NCBI GenBank assembly: GCA_004194705.1
Contig: SADC01001331.1
Location: forward strand, 558,001-622,000
Length of the DNA stretch: 64,000 nt
Source: Ditylenchus dipsaci
Lineage: Eukaryota > Nematoda > Chromadorea > Rhabditida > Anguinidae
Reading direction: 5' to 3'
In this document: piece after piece, positions 12,101-22,500 of the stretch
How the letters are laid out: every line of letters begins with the position of its first letter
Numbering within the stretch: the stretch's first letter is position 1
The notes under the pieces: model-generated
Databases searched by the model: none
Seen by the model: the letters and a program-made list of their open reading frames with translations, nothing else
Told to the model about the DNA's origin: nothing
Program-made: the position numbers and the translations under genes

Positions 12101-15100
12101 CCGGTTGTCTAATTTCTCCATAGAAAAACTACCAACGCATACATTAGGCCATCCATTTGGCTTTAAATCGCCCCCATTTTGAAATTTACAATAGAAAAGC
12201 TTAAAAGTTGCCCATTTCAACATGTCATAACATTTTTGGTGCACTAATAGCTCACAAACCCTGGAACATACTGGCCAATACATAACCAAAAATTTTCAAC
12301 CCACGACTAACTTTATTTCTAACTGACAACACATGTAACAGAAAAAACGGCATAACAACATTTCTCAGTCATCGATAACAAGGGCGCTCCCTTCTCTTGC
12401 CCTGCGCTCTCTTCCTCGCTTTCTCTTCTCCCCAAGCGGCACATCGGTGATTTCCTCCGGATATTCTTGAAGCTCATCCCTGCACATCATCATTAGCGAG
12501 TGCTTGCAGAAGAAGCGATCCTTCATCCACTGGAAGCAGTTGCATTTGTAGAGCCTAGGATAGAGATCGGAAGGCTGGACGAGGTAGGCACACGATCGCA
12601 GTTCTTTGTAACGCTCCCACCCATCAGCAGCTGAGAAGTTCTCCAGATCCTGCACCATTTGCCAATCGATCGCCTCCCCGATGTGCTTCTCTGACTGCAC
12701 GAGGTAGAGTCGATTTTCAGCTGTTCCCCCGGTCAATACTCTCGGCTGCTTCTGTTCGAGACCCCATGATGCAAAGAATTCGTCCATTGTCGGTGTCGGG
12801 AATAAAACCGGCTAAAATCATCCTTGAAATCATCCCTCATCTTCTCACAGGCTTTCTGATGACATTTGGCTTTCGGCTGGTAGCGCTGCAGATTCTTTGA
12901 CAGGTGGAAGTCTTTCAAGTCTTTCTAAGGTCAAAAATTAGAAAAGCAGAAAGAACACAATAGTAACAACAAACCCTGAGCTGCCTGCGCATCACCGATG
13001 GCGACTTCTTCGGGCCCTCCTGTTCCTCGTACTCCTTGAGCTTCTCCTTCACCGGCGAGTCGAGCTTCTTCTACTCCACTTTTCCGTGATTGCATCTGCC
13101 GCTAGTTTCGATGATCACCTTGTGGGAATCAGCCGGCCGGCGCACCCTCATCTTTGCCTTGCAGTTGTAAGCCTTCTTGTGCCTCTTGTGATAGTCGCAT
13201 CGGTATCGTGAGACGCTTCCTTTTTCCCACTCAATATCTTCCTGACTAAAATCGCCATTCATATCAAAAGTGGTGAATAAGAATAGAAATAGCATTGCAT
13301 TCGCCAGCTGGACCACCACTCAGTATTCTGCTTGCACCACAGCTTGAAGTCACTCTCATCGTCACAGCACTTGATTTCTTTCCAGTCACGCATCATAGAT
13401 TGGCTTTCTAAAGAAAAGAGATTGTTATACTTTCTGAAAAAACAGTAACGAGCGGCATAAACAAATGGGTCTGTGCTTGCAAAATTATATGACACAACAA
13501 TTAATTGGAAAAACAATAAAGCAAATCAAGACTTTTAAGCCAATCCGGGACACTTTCAAGCTTTTTTAAGGGAAATTAGATAACCGGGACACTTTTCAAC
13601 AAATCCGGGACACTTTTCAGCTAATCCGGGACACTTTTAAGCTTTTTTAAGGGAAATTTGAAAACCGGGACACTTTTAAGCCAATCCGGGACACTTTCTC
13701 ATCGTCACAGCACTTCTAAACTACTTTTGCACTAAGCTAGTCCGGGACACTTTTAAGATTTCTCCGTTGAAAAATAATGAACCCGGTGTGTTAATAGAGA
13801 AAATACGGTATGTCCCATTAAAGGGGCGTTCCGGTGCGTTGCTCGAAATAGAGTCGGGGGTCAGCAGTTATTTGCTTTCTCGAAAACTTTTTATATGAAT
13901 TCTAAAACACAAAATTACCTCCTCAGGTTTTTGCATGGCCGCGAAAATACCAAAAGAGGTAAAGGCCACCGTGCAAATAGAAGGAAAGAGCACTAGAACA
14001 CCAAAGTTAAGCTGTAAGCCATTGTAGAGGACCAATTGAGCACACACAGCTCAAATCTATGATATTAGGGAGTCAGTTTAGAAATATAACGCAGTAAATA
14101 TACTTACTCAGGGTAGTAGTTGACCTCCATTTTGGCCACAATTATAGGACAAGCTAGCAGTATGGCTGCAATCAAGTTACAATTGAACTGTTTTTATGTC
14201 GCAAATCATTAGAATGTGCAGAAAGTTTACGCCAGGACTGCAGCCGGTTTCTGTTTTTCCGAGGTTTTGAACGTTCTGTTTTCTGTATTCTAGTTTTTCA
14301 AAACTACTTTTGCACTAAAAAACTGGAGTGTAAAAAAGGGATGACCTTGGGTGACTAAGATGATATTAGAACACACACGGTCTAGCAAAAATAATACAAA
14401 TTTTCGAAAAAAGTTGCTAAACTCAATTTAAATTTGTTTGTAACACGGGAATTTCCGACTATAATAATAGTTCCCACAAGGTTTCAGAATAACCCCACCT
14501 CAGAATTTGCTGAGCACGAATATCACAAAATCGGACCTCCAAACATAAGTGTAATGCCCTCAAATAGCCCAATTTTCACGAGGACTCATCAAGGTCAGGT
14601 ATATGGTCGTCATCAAGGTCACTTTCATTTAAGGTCAGATAGGAACCTTATAGGAACCGTTGTTACACTTGGAGATTCCTGTGTGAACAAATAGGTATTG
14701 GGCCCATATCTCTCTATCAGTTTTGTAAATTTAAAAATGTTTGCATCAGTAAAGGATTGAAAGACCTGTGCACCAGGTGTTAAAAATATCCATTATTTTT
14801 GAGCCAACCCTATAGGTGGGAAAGTAGCGAGAGAAAACAGTCCTAGTTACCTGTGATCCAAGAGAATAGAATCCAGCATTTGCACCTAGTCATTGTATGT
14901 TCACACTCGTATCTGGACGGCTTCATGAATGCAGAGTACCTGTCCACTCCTATCCATGCTACAGTCAAATGGTTTAATGGCCTACATAAACTTTATCGTG
15001 GACTACCAACCGAGTGTGTAGATAGTGGAAGACAAGAGTACAATGTGCAAATAGCTGGAACACTTGCATATAAAAGAGTCATCTCCGGAGAAATTCCAAT

Positions 15101-18100
15101 GTGGAGAAAGGGTGGAGTACTATAAATAAGTAATAACCGGAGGCATTTGATCTTGGTGGATACTCACAATACTCAGGGGCACTATTAGCAGGGCACACAG
15201 CAAGTCGGCCAAGGCGAGCGATATCTGTAATACCCTTTGAATTTTTTTTGAAAAGAAAAGCAATTTTTTTTATTCTTTGATATTTTTGTGGACGCTATCA
15301 TTGGGATTGTCGTCTGTCCACACAGCTTTGTTTGGGCCCTGTTTTTTTAGATCGTGTTTATGCGCAGGATACGCTAGCGAAGGTTAGATTAAACTTGTTT
15401 TTTCTCACTTTTTGTGGTTTGAGAAACACGTTTGAGTCCGTCCAGGAGAATGCTTGCCACCCTGTTTGAGAGGTGAAGACTCCAACAACATAATACCTCG
15501 CAGTCAAACTACTACATAGTAGGGTTGAGACGAGATTTCCGTTATTTTATTCCGTTTGTTGACAGCTAGTTTAAAGGACCATGAAACTTGATAAGCACAG
15601 CAATTTGAAAATTTCGAATTCGTGCGGGACTACCCTAATTTTGTCAATAATGTTTTCGAATTGTTTTTTGTTTGCATGTAAAAAAATTTCAAAATATAGA
15701 ACCGTTTACTAATCGAGCCCAAGGTTGATTGACAATGCCAGATCGGACGTTTTATCTTGCTTTCACTGCACCATAAGTACTTATATGAGTCAGTGTTAAA
15801 AATTTACTCATAAATGGAATTTAAATTTTCAACGCACACAAAAAATTAATTCAAAAACATTATGGACAAAATTAGGGTGGTCCCGCGCGAATTCGAATTC
15901 CACAAATTGATGTGCTTATCAAGTTTCATGGTCATTTTAAGAAGCTTTTGTTTTTAATATGTTGATGCGTGTAGGTTTTGCCAAATTCTACGCATTTGAG
16001 TATTTTCGCCGACATGATAAAAAAAATACCAAGGAAGTGTGATGTCAAAGAAGTTAACCTACCCTATAATATCGTCAAACCTATTTTTGTTGTTAAAATG
16101 TGAGATAAAACTATTTACGAGGATTTTTTTAAACTCAAAATGTCTTTTAGTCGTTTCTGCTTGCATAGGTTAATTGCTTCAGCAGGTTGTACCGATAAAA
16201 ATGAGGGCGACTTCAAAATTCTTCATTTTCTGGTCATCTTTTAATTATTAATTAATTATTATTCTAAAACAAAGGTTTTATTGTGCAATTTTGCCGCTTT
16301 CGTCAAACTAGCAGCCTTCAAACCTTCGTATGAAGTTAGAGGATGGTAGCAAACGAAAAGAGACATTTCCCACCCCTGAATAGTATTTGGATGATGTCAC
16401 CAAACGCCAGAAGTGGGGCAGTTAGACAGCGACACACTCTTTCTCTTTTCAGCCACAATTATCCTCAAAGTAGTTCTCAAACCAATTCGCTGCAAATCTT
16501 TTCCAGGTAAACACTCAGGCCCCTTCTATTCCACCGGCAACACCATTGCAAACATCAGTATATGCCGTAATTGGATATATCACAAGGATTTCGTGTGTAA
16601 CCAAAAACAGCTCTAAATAAAATCCATTCCAACTTTTAATTTTTCGGGGATTTATAAAAGCGAATTTTTGAATTTTAAAACAGAATGTGAAAATGACAGC
16701 GTATCGATCGGTCAAGCATAATTTTGGGACGCAACCGACTCGCCAACGCGAAAACTCGCCAACGTCAAATCTCGCCAACGGCGAAACTCGCCGACGGCAA
16801 GACTAGGTATCGGAAACTGGCCAACTAGAAACTCGCCGACGAAAAATTTGATTTAACGAAGCCCCTTAGGATCAGCCATAGGGAGCCGTTAAATAGAATT
16901 TTTTGTTGGCGAGTTTTTCCTTGGCGAGTTGTTCATTGGCAAATTGGTCGCGCCATATAATTTTATGCGAAAAATAAGTCAATACCGTACACAGTTGTAA
17001 TTTTAACATAGATCGAAATAAACGGCCAGCGATAGATTGCGATATTTCGAATTAAAACTAATTTAAAATCGAGACAAAATGAATTCGCGACAATTGATTG
17101 GGTAACACGGAATTTTTCAGCGAATTCTCGTAATTTTGCAGCAAAGTTTTGTTTTAATTTTTTCAATTAAATTTTCTTAACTTTTTTAAAAGGTAATAAC
17201 TCCATCATGTAGCCCTACGATTCTAGTTTTTAATGACGTGTCATTTATTGCACCATCTTTACAAAAAGTAGAACAAAATCGTGAAAGTATGAACCATTTG
17301 CTTCATTTTTATTTGCTTCATATTTTTACTTTTTTGTTCTACTTTTTGTAGAGATGGTGCAATAAATGACACGTCATTAAAAACTAGAATCGTAGGGCTA
17401 CATGATGGAGTTATTACCTTTGAAAAAAGAATTTGCTGCAAAATTGCGTTTTACCCCAATTCATTTTGTGACAATAATTTATAAAGGAAATTCGAAATTT
17501 AAATAGAGAATTTTTGTGGAAATGTGATTTTGTCTTATGGCTCGTTCACAGACTGCGACTTGCAGGGTGTCGCAAACTAACGCGTGCATTTTTGGAAAAA
17601 TCGGTCAACGGCTTCCGCGGACCGATGAAACCCCCTAAAAATTTTGAGGCTTCAGCCAACAATTCAATAAGGTATAACTGAAAATAGCTTGAAATAACTT
17701 ACAAAATATTTAATTAACAGAGATAATATACCTGCCCGACTATTTATAAATAAAAGATTGGTCCAAACTTGAAAGGAAATGAAAAAGGCGGGAACTCAAA
17801 CAAAGTTGAAAAATGCACGCGTAATTTTGCGACACCCTGTAGACTGAAACTAAAGGGTGTCTATAGAGCCTTTTAAAGAAGTATACACAGAAAACGATAG
17901 AGAAATATGAGGGATGATCGGTGGAGAAAGAAAACATGTAAAGAAACGTTTAAAAGCTGTTTTCAAACCGTTAAAGGCATAAACACATCAAGAAAAATTG
18001 TCTAAGTCTCAGTCTAAGTCTCACTCCGTGAACACCTTAGACTGAGACTGAGACTAAAAGGCGTTTATGTAACCATAACAATTTTTTTTAAGGTGGTCGC

Positions 18101-18676
18101 TTTTTTCCAAAAGGCCATATCAGAACATTTACATTTTCAAAAAAAAATTCTGTAAAGTGGATTTTGTAGCTGTTGATCTGCGCAACAACATAGAGTTACG
18201 ATATTAGTACAGCGCTAAAAACTTAATCAAACTTTTGATCAGCGCAAGTAATAACTTTTTAAAATGACTTCACGAGTGTTAGGAGCCAAATACTGATTTT
18301 TTTTTCAAGTTAATTTATAAAAACTTTTAACAAAAAAGCGGAATCAGCAAAGCTTGTAGTAGTTAAAAAATTAACAGCGGTTGCAACGGACTAAGATGTG
18401 AAAAAACACCATAATATTAAGCTGGCAGTTTATAAATATTTATAATGCAGTAACACAAACTTACCAAATAAAAGCCAATAACATCATGTAAAACCTGTAA
18501 AGACTTTTGTAAAACACATAAATAAAAAAATAAAAATCCAAAAAGACCTCATTATTGAGGATAATGCAAATTGAGACCACAGCTGAGAACAGTAATAGCA
18601 GGCCGACTGCTAAAATAACGGACGCTCTAGCGAGTGCATCCGCCGACAACAGGCTGGGGTCCACTCCCCACAGCAT
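9144..18676 (-). CDS. Class A (rhodopsin-type) G protein-coupled receptor
   Basis: A seven-transmembrane receptor can be read through nine exons: 18676-18548, 18494-18465 (a 30-bp microexon), 15224-15168, 15119-15011, 14958-14851, 14165-14108, 14056-13919, 9547-9378 and 9330-9144, about 328 residues. TM1 is in exon 1. TM2 has the LALAD aspartate in [21 protein letters not shown]3 has a cysteine 24 residues before D-R-Y ([11 protein letters not shown]), the canonical spacing. TM4 is [10 protein letters not shown]5 has [11 protein letters not shown]6 has LAWLP. TM7 is atypical, with KLLIY in place of NPxxY, followed by helix 8 (NQEFRKSF) and a basic CRRRRM tail. The loop after TM2 has an N-glycosylation site (NFS). 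The position equivalent to the amine-binding Asp of TM3 is His, so this is not an aminergic receptor; the ligand is unknown. One base appears to be missing in TM5 near 13994. All other exon phases agree. Introns 2 and 7 (3.2 and 4.4 kb) contain transposons. Confidence 0.86.
9824..10410. repeat. Inverted repeat in GPCR intron 7
   Basis: The sequence 'attccacgcagaattgagcg' near 9832 recurs inverted near 10370-10408, with a third degenerate copy at about 10198. It looks like a decayed MITE. No coding sequence. Confidence 0.5.
10677..10923. mobile_element. Palindromic MITE with 'taccgtatt' termini
   Basis: The ends 'taccgtatttcctctaatat' and the complement '..agaggtaatacggta' define a 247-bp palindrome flanked by TA-rich sequence. 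Related termini occur at 11831, 13800, 26346, 37502 and 37683. It lies in GPCR intron 7 and is non-coding. Confidence 0.7.
11292..11600. repeat. pogo-like terminus and palindrome in GPCR intron 7
   Basis: 'cagtcaaacctcgttaaagt' follows a CTA at 11290. From 11415 to 11600 the sequence is a palindrome centred near 11500, with both arms containing 'aacctcgatatagtgcgacc'. This looks like one intact terminus joined to an inverted internal piece. No TA-flanked right end was found. Confidence 0.55.
11965..13770. mobile_element. MULE-type element with tandem-repeat terminal arrays
   Basis: Inverted termini made of repeated 'aaaagtgtcccggattagc' units occupy 11969-12113 and, in the opposite orientation, 13540-13760. 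They enclose a minus-strand ORF set with MULE-type zinc fingers (12365-13516). The right array carries a short extra insert near 13695 that copies part of the neighbouring coding sequence. No clean 9-bp target duplication is visible, so the exact ends are uncertain. The element lies inside GPCR intron 7, in the same orientation as the gene for its ORFs. Confidence 0.7.
12365..13516 (-). pseudogene. MULE-derived protein: zinc knuckle and SWIM finger, no DDE core
   Basis: The C-terminal part (12365-12800) has a clear SWIM zinc finger: [17 protein letters not shown], the C-x-C-xn-C-x-H pattern, followed by a basic KRKRGRERR tail. This is the usual C-terminus of Mutator-like transposases. The N-terminal part (13075-13516) holds a FLYWCH/MULE-like finger ([19 protein letters not shown] then CNH). 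In complete MULE transposases a catalytic DDE domain of a few hundred residues lies between them; here only about 300 bp separates them, so the core is absent. An in-frame TAG follows CNHGKVE near 13075. It is either a decayed internal-deletion derivative or, less likely, a short DNA-binding protein with an intron I cannot place. Confidence 0.72.
15573..15938. mobile_element. Palindromic MITE in GPCR intron 2
   Basis: The arm 'accatgaaacttgataagca' at 15579 pairs with its complement ending near 15938. The arms are about 90 bp with a non-palindromic centre. Both arms carry the 'attagggt..tcccgc' segment. Non-coding; no convincing target duplication. Confidence 0.65.
16726..16954. mobile_element. 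MITE with 'actcgccaacg' arrays, copy 1
   Basis: It begins 'gggacgcaaccgactcgcca' and ends with the degenerate complement 'ggcaaattggtcgcgcc'. The interior has about five 'aactcgccaacg(g)' units and an inverted set on the right. A second copy is at 26390-26709 and fragments lie at 50766-50815. It lies in GPCR intron 2. Confidence 0.68.
17190..17421. repeat. Near-perfect palindrome in GPCR intron 2
   Basis: The arm from 'ggtaataactccatcatgta' at 17192 is repeated inverted and ends near 17421, about 95 bp per arm around an AT-rich loop at 17300. Flanking sequence (17040-17190 and 17425-17510) is more weakly inverted, so this may be the core of a larger element. Confidence 0.65.
17563..17839. 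mobile_element. MITE with 'cagggtgtcgca' termini
   Basis: The left end 'cagggtgtcgcaaactaacg' and right end '..ttttgcgacaccctg' are inverted over about 35 bp. TA follows at 17840-17841, while the left flank is TG, probably a mutated TA. Non-coding, in GPCR intron 2. Confidence 0.7.
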
Positions 18677-19581
18677 CTACAAGCCGAAAACCAGTGCTTC
18701 TGGCTCGAAAATCCAACACATTTACCAGAATACAAAAAATAATGCTCCGCCAGTGCTGAAGTAGACTATCCAGTAAAGTAATTCAGCCAGGCTAATAATT
18801 AGAGATGGGTATTTAGTTGAGTGGTGTCAAACCACCACCACCCTTCTCCTGCCGTCCTTCTTAAATTGGCTATGGGGGGAGCGGGTGTTGGTAGGCAATA
18901 ATACTACTACTAAGGCTTTTACGGCAGAAGACAACAAACAAAAGAGCAAAAAAACACACAGGCAGCAGGCAACTAAATGATTGTATGAGTTGGTTGACTA
19001 GAGGGGAACCTCTCTCTCCAACGCCCTCCTTCGCAACAGCAAGACCCAGAGAAAGCTGGTAGTGCTAGTGCAAAAGCGGGGAAACAGCCTGATCCCCATT
19101 TATCCAGCGGAAAGCCTGGCTGTCACAGGCACACACATCCAACACCCTGGCCGGCACTCTCTAGCCCTTGTTTCATTGGTTTTCGGTTCTCTGCTGGTGG
19201 GGCTGAGAAAGGGAAAGTGTGGGGAGGCAAAAGATACTCGCGTGCATGGCTATCTTTCATGCACCTTCACTGGCTCAAGGCTGTGCTTCTGCCCTGCTGG
19301 TGCATTGTTTAGAGGCAACCTACTTGCTTGTCCATGCCCAGCCTACCAACTACACAAATTCCTTGGCAGTGCCACCGAAACCATACCCCAGCCTTGTTTT
19401 TGTTGTTGAGGAAAATGGTGAAGCAAAAGGTTTTATTTAATCGATAGCTAGAAGAAGCCAAGATATTGGCCCTGGGCATTTGAAGCAATTTGCAATAGAA
19501 ACACTTTTACTACTCCTTTTATTCACTGGAAGTAGCAACATGTTGAACTAACAGCAAAATATTAATAATGTATATATGATT
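18677..19581. other. Intergenic: GPCR 5' flank and COMMD6-like 3' flank
   Basis: This 0.9-kb spacer is upstream of the GPCR start and downstream of the COMMD6-like stop, both on the minus strand. The part from 18980 to 19400 is visibly richer in G+C than its surroundings and contains no palindromes of the kind seen elsewhere, so it is a reasonable place for the GPCR promoter or an unseen 5' exon. I can support no coding segment in it. Confidence 0.4.
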
Positions 19582-22500
19582 TCACTTGTAGACATAACAT
19601 TTGGGAAAAGCAATCGCAATTCGCTCCAATTCTTGACTTAAAAGCTGCAGATTGCTGGCATCAAGTGTGAACCGCTCAGTTTGCTGACCATTGCCTGTTT
19701 TTAGCTCCATGAGAAGCGAGTAGGAGTCATTGGTGTTCAAAGCAGAACGACGGGCAACCTGGAAACTTTTTTTGATAGCAAATAATATGATTTCAAAGAT
19801 GGCAGCCTTATCTCAAGCATCTGTACTCAAAATAGTGAAAAGTTAGATTCAGGCTAACTCGTCCAAAATAGTAAAATTTCGTCGTTTATGGGCAGCGGTT
19901 CTTGTATAGGTTGATAATGAAATATTCTATACTCGATGAAACAAAATTTACCAATCTTTATTGTTTTTTAGCACATAGAAAGCTTGTTTTTAACACCTTT
20001 TCATACATCCCAATCGAAAAAATTATACATTTGTCGAAGTTAGTTTGTTGAAAAATGGCATATTATACTTTTGACTGACTTAAAAGTGTGTCTAAAGTAT
20101 ACAAAGTGGCTGAGGGATACATAAATACACCAAGGGTCGTTCTTTATTTTATTCAGTCCTTGATGAACTGGCGCCCCTGGAGACGGGCTTCGGGGTGTCG
20201 GTTAATCGATGGGGGATAATTTTCTTCTTTGCTAGCAAACCAAATGAGACTCATTCAGCGTGCCGGTTAATCGAGGTTATTAGTTCATCGAGGTTCTCGG
20301 TTTATCGGCGTGCCGATTTATTGAGGGTTGAATTATTTGAAAGATGTCAAGCTCTATTAGATATCAAACTTTTGGTCTAAATTATTGATAATGTCACGAA
20401 ATTTCAGATGTTTTATTGGCACACCCACAACTGAGCACAAAATATCTTAGAAAAAATTCAACTGAGCAAAAAGTCATCTAAGAATAAATTCAAATGAGAA
20501 ACAATTGGTCTTGGCAAGATTTGTTTCCAAAATAATCTTTATATAGTATTTGGACTGTGTTTGTCTGTACGGATTTTGAATTCCCGCCAAATATTTTTTC
20601 CGCCTATTTTGGCCTTTTTACCCCAAATTTTGGCGGTGGTCGAGTCCGTACTTTTCAAAAGCGATTACAGCAACTCATAAGCTATCGAATGAGCCTAAAC
20701 TTGCCCTGGTGGGGTGCGGCCGTTGTGGCTGTTGCCCGATTACATGCACCAAATCAGAGGCTTTTAGCCTACTTTTGGCTATATTTGAATTCCTCTCGAG
20801 ACCAAGCGGTAATACTTGGTGTCTAATTCATTGTCAAGTCATTTGTTGTGTCTCATAATTAATTGTTTGAATTTTTTGGTGCAGAATAATTTTGCTGTTA
20901 TTTGTGGTTTTGTGGATGGTGCTTGAATTTTCCTCTCACATTTTAGGAATTCGGTGATTATATTCAACATAAGTTAATTTTTCTATTTGATGATCGCATA
21001 TATTTTTATCTTAGACTTTTCGCGAGTGAAGGACTTTTTCAAATACGGCTTGAGGTATCTTCGAAAATGCGAGGTTAGCCTTTTTTCCATGTTCAAATAA
21101 TCAAAAAAAAATTCAGAAGTTTTCGTTAGAAGAGATGTATGAATACATAAACCACAGAGCGACACGAATTGCTTCTTGAGCGCCTTTTGAAGAAACGCAA
21201 GATGGGTCTGTTTGATGTCCGAAACGAAAATAATCAGTAGTACAATACATTTGTTGCTCCGTTACCGTTATTTGTTACCGTTATTTTGTTGCAATAAAAC
21301 TTTTACCAAAATCGTGAATAGGAAAATAGAAACGGTTACTCTAATATCAAAAATCAAAAAAAGGTCAAGGAAAAATAAAAGGGTCGATTAACCCAATAAG
21401 TTCTGAAAAGTTTAAAATTAAGACAGGCGCCAGAGGCGCCAGTTAAGCTATAAGCAGTGCCTCTAAGTGGTCGTAGAACAGTGCCTCAAGTGGTCGAGAG
21501 AATAACGCCATTATCGGCCTTAGATGTATGTATTGTCGTTCTTTTCTCTCAAAATATAAGTTTTAAAAAAGGCGCCAGAGGCGCCAGTCAAGCTAGTTTT
21601 TTAGTATTAAATTGTTTCTAGATACAATACTTTCCGCACTGAACAAAGTGATCAATAAAATATCTAATACAGTTGACCCTCGATATAATATACCACCGAC
21701 ACAGGCCATCTCTAACTGGCTGTACAACACTATATAAACTGAGAATTTTAGGTAGGACTAAGAAATTTTCATTCAGATAGTCGAGGTTTCGCGGTTTTCG
21801 AATCCAATTACCTAAAAACCCTATTTGTGAGTTTTGTTACTGCCGAAATAGGTCGTTTGGTCACCTGGATCCCCGGTCCAGGTGGATATCTATCTGAAGG
21901 GCCGGAAAAAGTTAATCAAAATAAAAAGAATGGTTGATATCCAGGTAACTCCAGAGTAGGGGTATATTCACCCAAATGACCTGAAAAGTCGAAATTAATG
22001 TAAAAAAGGTTCGCTCCCAGTTGGATTCAAACAAGCAACCTCGGCGGTAGATATCCAAGTGGTCGTCCACTTGGATCAAAAATTCTTTTTTCATGTTTTC
22101 AGGTTACAAAACAACTTTTCTGCACTAATTCGAGCATGCTGAAGATGGTTTGACTGTGGTAAAATCACGTTTTATCAAAAAAATTTTGAGCTATCGTAGA
22201 TTCTTGATTTTGATAAATCAAGAGTTTGCAATAGTTCTAAAATTTCTCGATTAAACGTGATTTCATCACTGTCAAACCATCTTTAGCATGCTCGAATTAA
22301 TGCCAAAAAATTGTTTTGGAGCCCGAAAAAGTGAAAAAAAATTGATCCAAGTGGACGACAACTTGGTTTGGTTCGGTCACTCTGGATGTGATTCTGACCG
22401 ATTATAAGGGGTGATGTAAAGGCTGCTCGTTTGAATCTGGGGTTCGGGGAGCATATGGTGTTTTTAGATGGTTTGTGTAGATTTTGGGTGGAGAAGACAG

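Noticed and set aside
14851..15119. Biogenic amine receptor identity for the GPCR
   Set aside because: The TM3 position that carries the conserved Asp in amine receptors is His here, and TM7 lacks NPxxY.
19062..19440. Proline- and leucine-rich open frames in the GPCR upstream region
   Set aside because: Overlapping frames are all open because of the higher GC content; no domain, splice sites or homologue could be recognised.
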